NCBI GenBank assembly: GCA_964016985.1
Contig: OZ024829.1
Span: 70,103,267-70,167,266, forward strand
Source: Anodontia alba
Lineage: Eukaryota > Mollusca > Bivalvia > Lucinida > Lucinidae
Direction: 5' to 3'
Length of the DNA stretch: 64,000 bases
The notes under the pieces were generated by a model that had not been told where the DNA came from, did no database searches, and saw nothing but the letters and a program-made list of their open reading frames with translations. This document shows positions 22,640 through 33,564 of the stretch, in pieces (the first letter of the stretch is position 1; every line of letters starts with the position of its first letter). Made by a program: the position numbers and the translations under genes.

Positions 22640-25185
22640 GTTCTTGCGAATCAACAGTTAATCTTAACTTAAAAAGAAAATGAATGTATATTATATTTTT
22701 AAATATACAGGGGTTATGTAGTAAAGAAATGTGTAAATTCTCGGAAGTAAAATCTATGCTCACTTCAGTGGAAAAAAAAATTCATGTCTTTGCTATGTGT
22801 GAAACAAAACTTAAGCAACATACTGCTTTTCATATAGATGGTTTTCATCAACCTTGGTGGTGGAGGTATTATCGTATATATTAGAAATGATATAATTGCT
22901 AAACGAAGAACTAACCTTAAAATTAATGATATTGATTGTTTGTGGATTGAAATTTCAACCCGTAAAGGTAAATCGTTTTCAGTAGGATCTTTTTACAGAA
23001 ATCCTAATGAAAAATGACAGATTTGAAGTTCTTATTGAAAATCTCATAAGCGCACAATATGTTTTACACATATATTTTTGCACTGTTTATTTCACATTAA
23101 ATCTCAACGCTTCGGCTGATTAAAGCCTTAACTCTCTTGAAAAAGGCTTTAATCAGCCGAAACGTTGAGATTTAATTGTGAAATAAACTGTGCAAAAATA
23201 CTTATTGAAAATGTTTTGCTAGAAAATAAGGAAATTATTTGCTTAATTTAAATATAAACAATGAATGGTCAAATTTTATTACATCGTTTGGACTTAGTCA
23301 ATTAATTACACGGGTTACAAATACTTCAAAGACACTCATAGATCATGTATATGTAAATAATGAGGAAAAGGTATCGAGTGCTTGCGTAAAAAATGGACAT
23401 AAGCGACCATTTTGTTATTGCGTGTAACAGAAAAATCGATTTCAGTATGGGGAAGAATTCACATAAAGAAATACAATATCGAACTTTCAAACTTTTTCAA
23501 GCTTTTCTTTGCGATCTTTCTTCCGCACCTTGGCATCAGCTTTTGATAATATCGATGATATTCTTGCAGTTCGGTATTCTCTTTTCATTGCAGTTATTGA
23601 TAAGCATGCCCCAATAAGAACTCACTGAATAAAACAAGCTGACTGGTTGACATCTGAAATTCTAGATAATTCTACTCAAATGCAAAATTCAGGGCGATCC
23701 CAAATCAATTTGGAAAATTTTTAAAGACCGGTGCATCAAACGAGAAAAAGATAATACTGGCAGCTTTAAACTTAACATAGATGACAATCACAGACACAAA
23801 AGAGATAGCAGATACATTTACTGATCTTGTTAATATTGCATCAAAACTTAAAGAGCCTATTGAAGATTGCGAGTTTCTTTTGAATTACCTTATATCACTG
23901 AAAGCTTTGTTTACAAATTTTATCAACCTAAGTCTACTGGATTAGATGGTATCGGCCCAATTGCTGAAACTTTCTTCATCTGTTATTACATTGCACAAGC
24001 ATGTATTTCAAAGGGTTATTTCCCCGATAGTTGGAAACAGGCCAAAGTAAATCCCCTGTACAAAAGTGGTGCAAAGGAAGAAATAAATAATTATCGCACA
24101 TTATCAAAATTGCTTGAGAAATTTATTCAAAAGAATTTAATGGAGTTTTTAAATAAACACGATGTATTACATCAATCTCAAAGTGGATTCCGCTCTGGTC
24201 ACTCAACGGAAACAACATTAACGTTGATGGCCGAACGCTTGTCGATCATTCTTTGCTGCTAAAGAAATTAGGTTTCTATAAATGTAGCGAGCATTTTATT
24301 AAGTTACCTTTGTCAACGAACTCAGGTTGTATCATTTGATGGAAAACTTTCCAGGATATGTGATATTAAGTGTGGTGTTCCTCGGGGATCTACCTTTGCG
24401 ATTTTCATAAATGATTTACCATTGGTTTTATCTGAAAAAGTTATTCGATTGATTTATATGCTGATGATACAACGACATGCAGTCTGATTTAGAATAATTT
24501 AACTGCAGAAATAGTAGTGTAAACAAAATAGCATGCTTCTTAACGCCGAAAAAACAAAAATAACTAGACAGAAGCGTCTACATGAAGATCATTTCAATTT
24601 AACATACAATGATATCAATTTACAACTGACAACAGGTGATAAAATACTAGGTGTAAATGTTGATCAGAATTTGCAGTAGACTAATCATTTTCAATACGTT
24701 TGTAAAAAGATTTCATCATATATCTGGCTTTTATCAAAGATACATCCGTATTTAACTATGGAGTATGGATCTTTGTATTATCCAACCACTTTTTAATTAT
24801 TGCAATATGGGGAAATTCATCTAATTATAATGTTTCCAAATAACTAAACTTCAAAGGCGAGTTTGCAAAATTATTTAAGGGACTGACTTATTCAGACCTT
24901 GATAGTGCACGGAGACGACTTAATATTTTGTCTTTTGATCAAAATTTACTTGTCAACAACGCAAAAATAATGTATAAAGTGGTACATGATATGGTTCCGC
25001 AATATATTGAAGATCTTTTTCAGCTACGAGCGGACACGGTACCTGATACCTCATTACGATCTGTCTCGAATCAGATTTTTATATCCCCAAACCTAAACTT
25101 GTTTAAAAATAGTTTATCATACTCTGGACCAGTTATATGGAACACAATTCCATCGGATATCGAATTCGTCGACGCTTAATATTTT
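22640..25185 (+). pseudogene. Decayed CR1/Jockey-like LINE: endonuclease and RT
   Basis: The order of domains is that of an APE-endonuclease/RT non-LTR element. The endonuclease starts with 'FLNIQGLCSK' (22697) and carries 'CETKLK' (about 22800), a shifted 'GGGGIIVYIRNDI' and 'SFSVGSFYRNPNE'. Its C-terminal 'TLIDHVYVN' (about 23330) is followed by 'SDHFVIACN' (about 23400). RT pieces are 'YQPKSTGLDGI' (about 23925), 'NPLYKSGAKEEINNYR' (about 24050-24095), 'QSQSGFRSGHSTETTL' (about 24175-24225) and 'YADDTT' (24457-24474). The C-terminal end (24928-25179) closes with 'SYSGPVIWNTIPSDI'. Multiple frameshifts and stops, and a 158-bp insertion at 23043-23200, show it is inactive. Its clade is inferred from motif style only. 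Confidence 0.8.
23043..23200. mobile_element. 158-bp hairpin insertion with 12-bp target duplication
   Basis: CTTATTGAAAAT occurs at 23031-23042 and again at 23201-23212, flanking the insertion. Removing it rejoins the endonuclease frame. Most of the insertion (23073-23200) is one near-perfect palindrome with arms of about 55 bp ('tatttttgcactgtttattt...cggctgattaaagcctt' and its complement) around 'aactctcttgaaa'. The right arm reads GGCT-ttaatc-AGCC-GAAAC-GTT, which resembles stem II plus the GAAAC of a hammerhead ribozyme; the matching CTGATGA box is not intact (reads 'ctcttgaaaaa'). Confidence 0.75.
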
Positions 25186-25199
25186 ACTAGGAACGTAGT

Positions 25200-25980
25200 C
25201 GAATGGCACGAATAACTCATTTCATGTACGGTATACGATACTTTCCATGAGGTACGGGGTCCACAAATAAAAAGTTACGACAAAAAAGTTACGCTGAAGC
25301 GTTTCATTTTTACGTCAGTATTTTGTAACATCACTTTGTCATCCAGGATATAACTAGCTCATCAGTGCTTCTGTGCTGATATATTGGGCTAAGTGTGGTA
25401 TTGACAGTACTGTATGAAAGTAAACTGTTTTTACTTTTTGTAACTGATCAAGAAAACAAAGCTGATGGGCACATTGCTGTTCAATCACGACTATTTGCTG
25501 TAGTGAACATCTCTTACATTATGCCTGTTTAAGTCTAGTTTTGAGGAACATAGGCAGTTGTGTGCATGGCGCTGTACTAAAAGCAGACACGTATTCTGCT
25601 TCATATCTGCATCTGTTTTACTGCGCAGGCCCTGGCCGCACATTTCTCGCCGACACTTGCTTTCTTTTATTTCATTTTTTACTTGGATTAAATGCGCCCG
25701 ATGTTAAAAAAAAGAAAGGCACACTAAAATTGGTACGGAATTCGTACGGCTATCTTTATTTGCTATACTGCAAAGAAATTTCCAGGCAGGGTAACAAATG
25801 CACTCAGGCGAATATTTTCTCAGACAGAGAATGAAGCTAAAAATCCAAAAATATAAATAATATTCGATATTAGTATGGGGTCAGTAAAACACTATTTCAT
25901 CCCTCGCATACACAAATCTATGTGAAGTGACGCAGCTTAGGCCACAGACACAAAGAAAGCCTCAAATGTCTCAACTAAAT
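25200..25980. other. No supported gene
   Basis: A 97-codon frame at 25541-25834 shows no recognisable domain. Other frames are short. Confidence 0.35.
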
Positions 25981-25988
25981 AAGAAAAT

Positions 25989-26067
25989 TGTAACCAGGCA
26001 GTAGAGGCAACACATTTTGTAGCCATTTGTTTGCTACAAAATGTGTTGCCTCTACTGCCTGGTTACA
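25989..26067. repeat. Perfect 35-bp inverted repeat, 9-nt loop
   Basis: Arm 25989-26023 (starts TGTAACCAGGCAGTAGAGGC) is exactly complementary to 26033-26067. The right arm is continuous with the 3' flank of the minus-strand RT fragment that follows. Confidence 0.9.
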
Positions 26068-26126
26068 TCTACAGCTACATCTACCAGTAATGTACCGGGC
26101 TCCTCTGGAGCATTTTCGCACAGTAG

Positions 26127-26575
26127 CTATTTACAGGCATGTGACAAGGGCGTGAAGTCCTGTGCGCATAAAACTGGTTTAAAACATCTGTGTTCACCCA
26201 GGATCAGTGCCTTGAAAGATTCAAGCGATTGGGCACTGACAGTCTCAGTTGGCAGACTGTTCCACAATCTTATTCCTGAATCTTATTCCTGAAGGGAATT
26301 CCTTGTAGTCATCTGTGTTCGAGATGCGCCGACAGGCTGAAGAATGTGGGATGCTGGTATCTCAACAAGATGATTGATGCTGTACAGCAAATCATCTTAC
26401 CATGTTGTCTGCGAGTTTGGAGATGTTCAACATGCTCCCAACACTGCTTGTTCGTCTGGAATCACCTGTTACAAATCTTGCCGCTCTATGCTGTACAGTT
26501 TCAATCATTGATATTAGCTATCCAAGATGTTTGATGCATATTCAAGCTGGGATTTGTGATTCCCTCTATTCTGAT
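26127..26575 (-). pseudogene. Non-LTR RT C-terminal fragment (minus strand)
   Basis: On the minus strand the region just before the stop (TAG at 26127-26129) reads 'IRLWNSLPTETVSAQSLESF' followed by 'KALILGEH', the common C-terminal phrase of CR1/Jockey-like RT proteins. Upstream, in shifted frames, are 'IETVQ', 'AARFVTGDSRRTSSVGSML' and 'ISNTDDYKEF', the expected preceding segments. Stops and a 15-bp direct duplication ('ctgaatcttattc' at 26279-26292) break it. Only about 150 codons of a protein of roughly 900 survive; the catalytic core is absent. It differs from the LINE at 22.6-25.2 kb, whose C-terminus reads 'SGPVIWNTIPSD'. Confidence 0.75.
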
Positions 26576-26694
26576 GACCGGGTCAGGTGCCGGTTTCCTA
26601 GGTTTGGCAAGCTTGACATGTCTTCCGTGGTGAATTCTGAGGAAAACTGCTCATTGAGAATTTCTGCCTTTTCTCCAGGGCTGTCATGGGTCCT

Positions 26695-26730
26695 TCATCT
26701 GAGCATGTTAAACGTAACATGCTCAGATGA
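26695..26730. repeat. Perfect 16-bp hairpin, 4-nt loop
   Basis: TCATCTGAGCATGTTA, loop AACG, TAACATGCTCAGATGA. It lies within the open frame 26402-27085, which continues through it. Confidence 0.9.
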
Positions 26731-27085
26731 CCGCCAGTTTGATAATTTAAGAGATTTTTTACCTGACTTAGGCATAACTAGAGTGAATAAGAACATTTTT
26801 ATATGTGGCGCTCACATAAAATTACTTGGGACAAGACTCTATAACAGACAGCGTATCTGTGGGGTGCCGGATATTCTAAGTGTCCACAGGGGATTTGAAT
26901 TAAGAAAGAGCGGTGTTTACATGCCGGTGCAGTTCAAAAAATCAACACATGGGGTCTTAATTCCGGTTGGAACAGTAAAGTTAGAGAATTATTCTTGTTC
27001 AGGTACAGCCAAATCCAAGACACCCACAAAAGGACAGAATTTCTGTGAAATGACAGATATCTATTTTCATGAAATAATCATGTAA
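26731..27085 (+). CDS. Unrecognised frame, possible terminal exon
   Basis: The frame 26402-27085 is open for 227 codons, but its first part is antisense to the RT fragment and crosses the hairpin. The part from about 26731 is more protein-like: mixed composition, several Cys, 'NLRDFLPDLGITRVNKNIFI', 'PVQFKKSTHGVLIPVGTVKL', ending 'CEMTDIYFHEIIM'. A polyadenylation signal AATAAA lies at 27124-27129, about 40 bases after the stop. I do not recognise the family and see no clear acceptor that fixes the 5' end. It may be a 3'-terminal exon, a captured fragment or chance. Confidence 0.3.
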
Positions 27086-27129
27086 CATGTAAAGCCACAT
27101 ACTGCTTTCATTGTAAAACGTCAAATAAA

Positions 27130-27834
27130 CTTGAAGTTGGTGCAATTCCTGCGGAATTGAAAATATATATTTTCTATGTAGATTTTCTTGTGCAGAGGTT
27201 CTTGCAGTTCAGTTATTAGAAAAAACAACAGTGGTTCATGCTGACATGAGGCACAATGTAAAATTCCATAGCGGCAATATCCGTTCAATTCCGAGGAAAC
27301 TGCATCATCCCAAATACTGCCTTAAAAATAAAGCAGTATATCAGCATGAACAATTTCAAAACTGTGTACAAAGGCGAAAATCATTACCTCCTTGCTTATT
27401 TCATAAAATGAGCTACATTCTGTTCTTCGACAGACAGGTAAGTCTGTCAAACAACAGAATATCTGTCCTTTGAAGGAAATTTTGTCCTTTTGAGGGTTCC
27501 TTGGACCTGACAGCCGTGAGATACGGTGTAGGGCCTATCAGCCTATGAATTCAGCATTTCAGAATATGATTTATCAGCAGAGGAAATTGGGGCTAGGTTG
27601 TGGCAGCTTTGAGCCGCCGTATTAGGTATGTTGCACAACAAACCTCCAGATTATTGTACATTTAAAGCCATTTGACACCTTATGTGGTTGTCTTTCAACA
27701 ACATTACCTATGGCTATTCCAGGTAGGAAGCAAAGCTGCAAACCATTTTAAGGCAGTGAGCTTTAAATGAGCAAATCCATCTGGATGTGGCCTGCTCCTG
27801 CCACACAAATAAGCTTTTAAGATTTTCTCCTTTT
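27130..27834. other. No supported gene
   Basis: An 80-codon frame at 27231-27473 has no recognised motif. 'cagacaggtaagt' near 27430 resembles a splice donor. A short palindrome 'gacagacaggtaagtctgtc' lies there too. Confidence 0.3.
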
Positions 27835-28190
27835 TAGCTCCCCTTGAGCCAAAGGCTTATTGGGGAGCTTATGGGATGGCAAGGCTGGTGTTGTCTGTTG
27901 TCTGTCTGTTATCTGTCGTCAATATTCTCAAACGTCTTCTCCGAAACCGCTGGGCCTATTGAAGTCAAATTTTATATGAGATGGGGCAACGAAAATTTGT
28001 AAGTGGGACACCTCCAGGTCACATGCCCATATATTGTAAAAATCCTTCACTCTTCTTTTCAGGAACCGGTGGACCGATTTTCATGAAACTTAGTATATAG
28101 TATCGGGGACTCGGGCCCATCATAATTTGTTTAAATGATGACGCTGGGATGACCTTGACCAAGGTCAAATTTGGTCACGTAGGCATTTGT
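27835..28190. repeat. Degenerate interspersed repeat, 'gagcttat' start
   Basis: The segment opens with the imperfect inverted phrase 'agctccccttgagccaaaggcttattggggagct' and continues with 'ccgaaaccgctgggcctatt' and 'aggaaccggtggaccgattttcatgaaactt', two related ~120-bp units. The style matches the block ending at 50780 ('ttcagctcaggtgagct'). Confidence 0.5.
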
Positions 28191-28790
28191 ATGGGAAGAA
28201 GTGAAAATGCCTAATATCTTACAAACCGTTCAAATTACCACCCTCTAGACCTATATATTGATGTTCCTTTTGATGAGACACATTCAATGACATGGACATT
28301 GGGTCCCCCACTCCACCACCTATCATTGAAGGCCTAATGTTTCAGAAACCATATATATTCGTGTTCCTTGTGATATGAGACTTTCAATGACACAGACTTT
28401 ATAAGGCTTAATATCTCAGAAACCATTTAGATCCCCAGCACTAAACCACATATATTTTTGTTACTTATGACAAGATGCATTCAATGACACAGACCTTAGG
28501 TCCCCCGGTGGCATGCCCTTCATTTCATCCCCATCCATAAACCATATATATTCTTGTCACATTCATTGACACAGACCGTGGATCCCCTGGGGGCATGCCC
28601 CAGCTCCTTCACTTCATAAAATGCCAAATAGAATCCATTCGGATCCCCACCCTTAAACCAAATATATTTTTATTCCTTATAATAAGTCATATTCAATGAC
28701 ACAGACCTTCGGTATAGCCTGGGGGCATGCCTTCACTTCATAAAAGGCGTAATATCTCAGAATTTGTTTAGATCCCAACCCCTAAGCGAT
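28190..28790 (+). repeat. ~100-bp tandem repeat, 5 units
   Basis: 'accatatatattcttgtt...ttcaatgacacagacctt.ggtcccccggg.gcatgcc...cttcacttcataaaa.gcctaatatctcagaaacc' recurs with starts near 28249, 28349, 28446, 28548 and 28656. Units are strongly diverged. Confidence 0.85.
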
Positions 28791-29219
28791 AGTAGAGGAA
28801 ATGAAAGAGAGGGACAGGGAAGAAAGAGGAACGGGAATGAAGGGGAAGAAACAGAAGAAATAAAAACATTCCCATTTACTCTTACCTGCTTACAAGGATA
28901 GCAAGCCTTGCCCAACTGTAAGCCAATATCAGTTGGATGCACAACACCTTCGCCACACCCGACCACCCCAAACGACCAGGTAGGCAAAACCACCGGTGGG
29001 GGAGAAATGACTAAGGGCGACCGCAGGGGACATCATTCTCCGGTGGACTAATTCGCGGAGAACATCGACCGAAGTGAATGTTTTACATGCTTTGTCACTA
29101 TTGTGCTCTTTTGCATGCTTCACAGTAGTAAAGTGAAAAATAGCATACTTGCACACAGTGATGTCTCCAATAGGTTCAATCGGGAGAAGGCTAACGTTAT
29201 GTTATAATTTGCTTTATAT
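28791..29219. other. No supported gene
   Basis: Purine-rich simple sequence (28795-28870). Minus-strand frames at 28757-29156 lack recognisable motifs. Confidence 0.4.
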
Positions 29220-30060
29220 CCTGACGACATTTATTTTGAAGGATTATTCTGTTACAAGGAATCCATGGAATCCATATTCAGTGTCGTAGGTCAAATTGTC
29301 CTATTGTCCTATATCTCATGGTCCAGTGATTCTCCTGGTGCCTCGAAGACTATCAAAAGGATTGACAAGGTTCCTTTTGACTTCATAATAATCATAATGA
29401 ATAATGTCACAATGATCTGTATTTCATGGTCAAGTGTTTTTTGAATACTATTTGATGGATCGACACAAACATTGGGATATAGATTCCATGATTTGTAATA
29501 AATTTGGTCTGCACCACCTATATTTAATGGTTCAGTAATTTAGGGGATAATTGTCTTCAAAATTATCATTTGGGGAGGTTAATTGTCGGTTCTATGATCA
29601 AAAGTTTCTTTTAACGACGACACGCCGTAAAATGTAATTATAACCGACGATTTTCTTCCAAAAATGACAATTTTAAACACAGTCTCATTCTAATGTGCTT
29701 ATTCATTTGTTTTCCTTTTAAAAAGGCAAAATCTTGTATTAGAAGCGAGAGCTGTGAGAAGCGCAAAAAAAAACAACAACTTAGCCAATAAAACGCATCG
29801 TTATATGACGACGTCAGGTTTCTGACACAATTTTTGTTTTTATCCAACCAGATGTCGCATTAAATTTGCAAGAGCATTAAACCCTGCTTATAAGTTTTTG
29901 ATGGAGTACTATGACACTTTGAATATAGATTACGTGTGACCCCAAGATTGACAGTATAATAGATGTAGATTACCATGACCTTTTATATCTCGGGATCCAA
30001 TGATTATGCCTTGTTTCTCAAAGATGGATTGACATGATACTTGGCCTATACTGAGTCCAT
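29220..30060 (+). repeat. Degenerate ~105-bp tandem repeat
   Basis: Related phrases 'ctatatctcatggtccagtgattctcctgg' (29310), 'tgtatttcatggtcaagtgtttttt' (29420), 'ctatatttaatggttcagtaattta' (29515) and 'tatatctcgggatccaatgattatgcc' (29978) mark diverged units. Unrelated sequence (about 29570-29930) splits the series. Confidence 0.55.
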
Positions 30061-31136
30061 TTTCTGTTTTTTTGTGACCTAGAATTTTTTTCTAAGGTTA
30101 TTTAGTTGAACTTAAAGAACAAAGTAATGATATCCATTATCGTCAATTATGATAATAGTTCAACAGTTTATGTAAAAATATTTAATAGTTAGGAGAAAAA
30201 AAGGTCATTTTGAAAAAAAAAAAAAAGAAAATGTTAAAAAAAAAAAAAGTCCAGGGAGTGCCACAATCACAAACCGCAGCCCTTCCCAGACACCAACAAC
30301 CAGGAAACCGACAAATCCAAACAAGCATAAATCAAACAAACGTACAAAAAGCACTAAGATTAGCTCTCTCTTCCCCAAGCTAGGTAATCGCAATGCTAAA
30401 AAATGAACTGAAAAACACAAGAACAAAATGACACAAGGTAAGACAAAACAAATCGCTTCGTAGAATAAACCACAAAGCAACAAAGAGTAAGATTAACATC
30501 GGACAGTAGAGTAAACCAGCGAGGGGGGTGGGGTGGGGGTTAAAGCACTTTTACAGCTAGCCAACTACACCCTGGGTCCCGATGCTACTCTTAATACAGA
30601 AATACATAAAAATTCGATTCGCATAAAGGCTCCCAACTCAGTCAATAAATCAAAGCAAAAATATAAAAATCACTATAATAAACAAAGCCGTGAGTTTTCT
30701 TGTTTTGTGATCTTGACCTTAGTGAGTGTTTTTTTTTATGGCATTTCACTTCAATTTGAAGAACATATTTAGGAAATGGTCACATTTTTCACATATGATA
30801 GCAATATCACAAAAGTTTATGTAAAAATATGTAAGGGAAATATGTATTTTAGTGAGGAGAAAACACGCCATTTTTGGTCAATTTTCTTGTTTCTGTGTCT
30901 TTGACCTTGCTTGACCTTAGAGAGTGTTTGCTAAGGCCATTCATTTTAAATGAAGAGCATATTTATGCAAAAATATTTGTTAGGAAGGAAAAAAAAATAT
31001 GCCTTTTTGAGTCAATTTTCTTGATTTTGTGACCTTGACCTTTGAGAATGTTTTCAAATATGGTTTCCTTGACTGGTGCTGATAATGGTCATGTATAATT
31101 ACAATATTATAACAGTATATGTAAAAATACATGTAA
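30060..31136 (+). repeat. Degenerate ~170-190-bp tandem repeat ('gtgaccttgacctt')
   Basis: Units carry 'attttcttg.ttttgtgaccttgaccttagagagtgttt', 'tgaagaacatatttatg', 'caatattat.a.agtttatgtaaaaatat' and 'aggagaaaaaa..gcca.ttt'. They occur near 30060, 30700, 30880, 31030 and 31180. An unrelated A-rich block (about 30220-30690) interrupts the series. Confidence 0.7.
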
Positions 31137-31404
31137 TAAAGAGCAAAACGGCCATTTTAAAGACGTTTTCTAATTGTCCATGACCTTGAACTTGACCTCC
31201 AAGAAATAATTTTTGAAATACACCTAGACTATCTAGTCTCATTCAAATGATTACATTATTTAGCCCTTTCCTATTGGCAAATGAATTTATAACTTGCAAG
31301 AAATGTTGCACTATAGTCTAGGTGTATTTCAAAAATTATTTCTTGGAGGTCAAGGTCAATGTCACAGACATTAGAAAACGTCTTTAAAATGACCGTTTTG
31401 CTCT
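31137..31404. repeat. ~95-bp inverted repeat with 80-bp spacer
   Basis: 31137-31232 ('aaagagcaaaacggccatttt...aatacacctagactat') matches the reverse complement of 31312-31404 with few differences. The left arm is the last unit of the tandem series, so the right arm is an inverted copy of that unit. Confidence 0.85.
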
Positions 31405-31517
31405 TTTCTTGAGTATAAAATAGTCATTCGAAGCGACGCATGCGGCTGGGACTTCCAAGATATCAGTCGGTGGTTTCGAGGTCTCGTTCTTACTTTGAAA
31501 CAACAGAGAATCTTAAT

Positions 31518-32856
31518 TCAGTTTGTGAGATCCCATAGGAAATTCAAGAGTTTTACAGCAAATGGAAGCCTAGTGTACAGTGTCACAATACTCTCACAGT
31601 ATTTCTTAACTGCTTGGGGTTTCTGCAGAAATAGGTTTACTACGCATAACCTAGCCAAATCCACGGGGTAGGTAGGACTTTGAACATTGCAATACTTAAC
31701 TGATGAGTCACTACAAATTTCAGTTTCGGCTCGTGTCAGTAATGCATATCTAGTTTTACTTTTATCAATCATAAGCCCTTCACTTTCTAAGTTGTATTTT
31801 GTGATCATGTCTGGAGCGTTTACATTATCAGCCTGTAGATTCTCGACCGGAATAAGCAAATTAAAAACCTGATATATCTCGTACTGATAATGAACTTAAA
31901 GCAAAGGTATTTTAATAACAACAACAATTCTATTTTCGTCAAGTAAAGCACTACTTCTTAATTGTCTGTAGAAAAAGCCATAAATCTTGTTTAGGATCGC
32001 CAATTAGTGCTAGTTGGAGGCAAATGAGTTTTGATCTCCAAAAGTAGAGCTCGTAAGTTGGAAGGCGATATAGTGCTGGGGTTTAATCTTCCTAGACTAA
32101 GAAAATTAAGTTCCTTTCTAAGGTGTTCCAGATAAAACATGGCATTTTGTAACATGTCTTTTATTTCACTAATTCGTTTTTCGCAATAGTCGACCTTCAC
32201 CTACATTAGGTGTTTGTCATTCATCTACATGTGCCTTCCGAATGTTCTTGGCATGCACTTTGATAACAACCATCTAGCTGATGTTTCAAGTACATTTCGA
32301 TGAAATACCTAGTTTCATAGATTTCTTTTCGCAGTTCGTTTGCCAATTTTTCAAGTTTATGGTCTAGCCCGTGTAAACTCTTGACTAACTCTAAGATAGC
32401 TTGTCTATTTTCCGCAGTCTGAATTCTCGACATGTTCAACACGGAAATATTTCTTCCGCTACATGCATTATTTGTTGTTGGTTAGCTGCCAAGTTTGCTG
32501 TTTTTACGGATATTCGATGTCGGATTCCGTAACAAGTCTAAATAACCAAGAGACGGCATCACCTACTATTGGAATTAATGCCCTTTTCTGACGTCTCGGG
32601 AGAAGTTTATGGTCAAGCAAGCCCTTAAAAATATGCGCATGCGTTTCGTTTAGAAATACTACTTCTTTCTGCAACGCTTGAAAAGTACTCATGTACTCTT
32701 TTTGATCTGGATCCCGGTATTTATTTATAATGCACTCTGCGACGCAAGCCATTTTGCATGGGTAATGTCGTTAGTCTTTTGAAAGATAACATTTTCGTTA
32801 ATTATAACAGACCCTGTTAATCCAAAGAAAATTATGATCAACCCTTGTACTTTCAT
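31518..32856 (-). pseudogene. Env-like gene remnant of an errantivirus-type element
   Basis: On the minus strand, an ATG at 32854-32856 opens a hydrophobic N-terminus consistent with a signal peptide (about residues 1-20). Several frames follow in order. A basic tetrad (RQKR) of furin type lies near 32584-32598, directly followed by a hydrophobic Ala/Gly-containing stretch in fusion-peptide position. A heptad-like region ('SRIQTAENRQAILEL', about 32360-32430), a middle region (31991-32200) and a Cys-containing region (31518-31859) come next. This order matches the F-type envelope proteins of insect errantiviruses and their invertebrate relatives; that match is from memory. Frameshifts, stops and a 108-bp foreign insertion (32180-32287) inactivate it, and no C-terminal membrane anchor is visible. 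A 'tatttttcag' acceptor-like site lies just upstream of the ATG. Confidence 0.65.
32180..32287 (-). repeat. Duplicated integrase C-terminal segment inside env
   Basis: About 108 bp here match 33409-33519 at nearly every base ('gcaatagtcgaccttcacct', 'attaggtgtttg.cattcat', 'catgtgccttccgaatgttc', 'ggcatgcactttgataac'), in the same orientation. The source is the integrase C-terminal coding region, and the copy interrupts env. Confidence 0.9.
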
Positions 32857-33114
32857 TGTCTGAAAAATACCACAGAAAATACACTTAATGCTGAGGAATG
32901 TACATACATGTATGTACATGTAAGAATTATTTACTTGTGAAGCCTTAAGTAAACCAACTATAGCAGTTAACAAGCTACACGTAGCTTCAAGAGATTTATT
33001 GCCTCTTGTTTTCTGAATTTTCTGATAAGGAAAGAAACACGCCTCATTAACCGACATATTTGTGTCAGTTTGCTCAGATAATGAGGCATGGATGTTATTT
33101 TCCTCGCAATTCAT

Positions 33115-33564
33115 AGACCTAGGTGTGTCAGAGTGTGTCTGGTTTTCAGATGACCTTGATTGTACCGAGGAATCAGATACTAAATCAGAATCTGACTCAC
33201 TATCAAATAACCCACAAGAAAGGCAGAGCGCCTTTCCTGGAGTCTACTATATTTCGCGAGGTCCATTTTTTGAATAGGACCTTCGTCCTCTGAATTATCA
33301 TGCTTATTCAAATAACGTTGAGCAAGACGAGCTAAAGGCATATTGTCTTCACTGTTTTCGCTGCTAGAGCTTGATTCATCAGAGCAAGGTGGTATAACAT
33401 AATTTGTTTTTTGCAATAGTCGACCTTCACCTACATTAGGTGTTTGCCATTCATTTACATGTGCCTTCCGAATGTTCTCGGCATGCACTTTGATAACAGA
33501 ACCATCTAGCTGATGTTTAATTTTGTACGTGACGGGTGAAGTTTTCTCAAGGATACGGTAATAT
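33115..33564 (-). pseudogene. Integrase / pol C-terminal end (part 2)
   Basis: On the minus strand the frame 33488-33180 continues a gypsy-type integrase C-terminus: 'KLHPSRTKL'-type shifted sequence, then 'VHAENIRKAHVNEWQTPNVG', 'GRLLQKTNYVIPP', an acidic Ser/Glu-rich tail (about residues 36-75) and 'PLARLAQRYL'. Such acidic tails end the pol proteins of many invertebrate gypsy elements. The first part of the same integrase is at 36842-37228; the two are separated by the LTR retrotransposon at 33565-36835. The pol end and the env start are about 250-300 bp apart. Confidence 0.7.

Noticed and set aside
23073..23200. Active hammerhead ribozyme
   Set aside because: The CTGATGA core box is not intact and stem III would have no loop. 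It is kept only as a resemblance.
33062..33277. Plus-strand acidic frame
   Set aside because: It is antisense to the pol C-terminal acidic tail and the pol-env junction of the older gypsy element.
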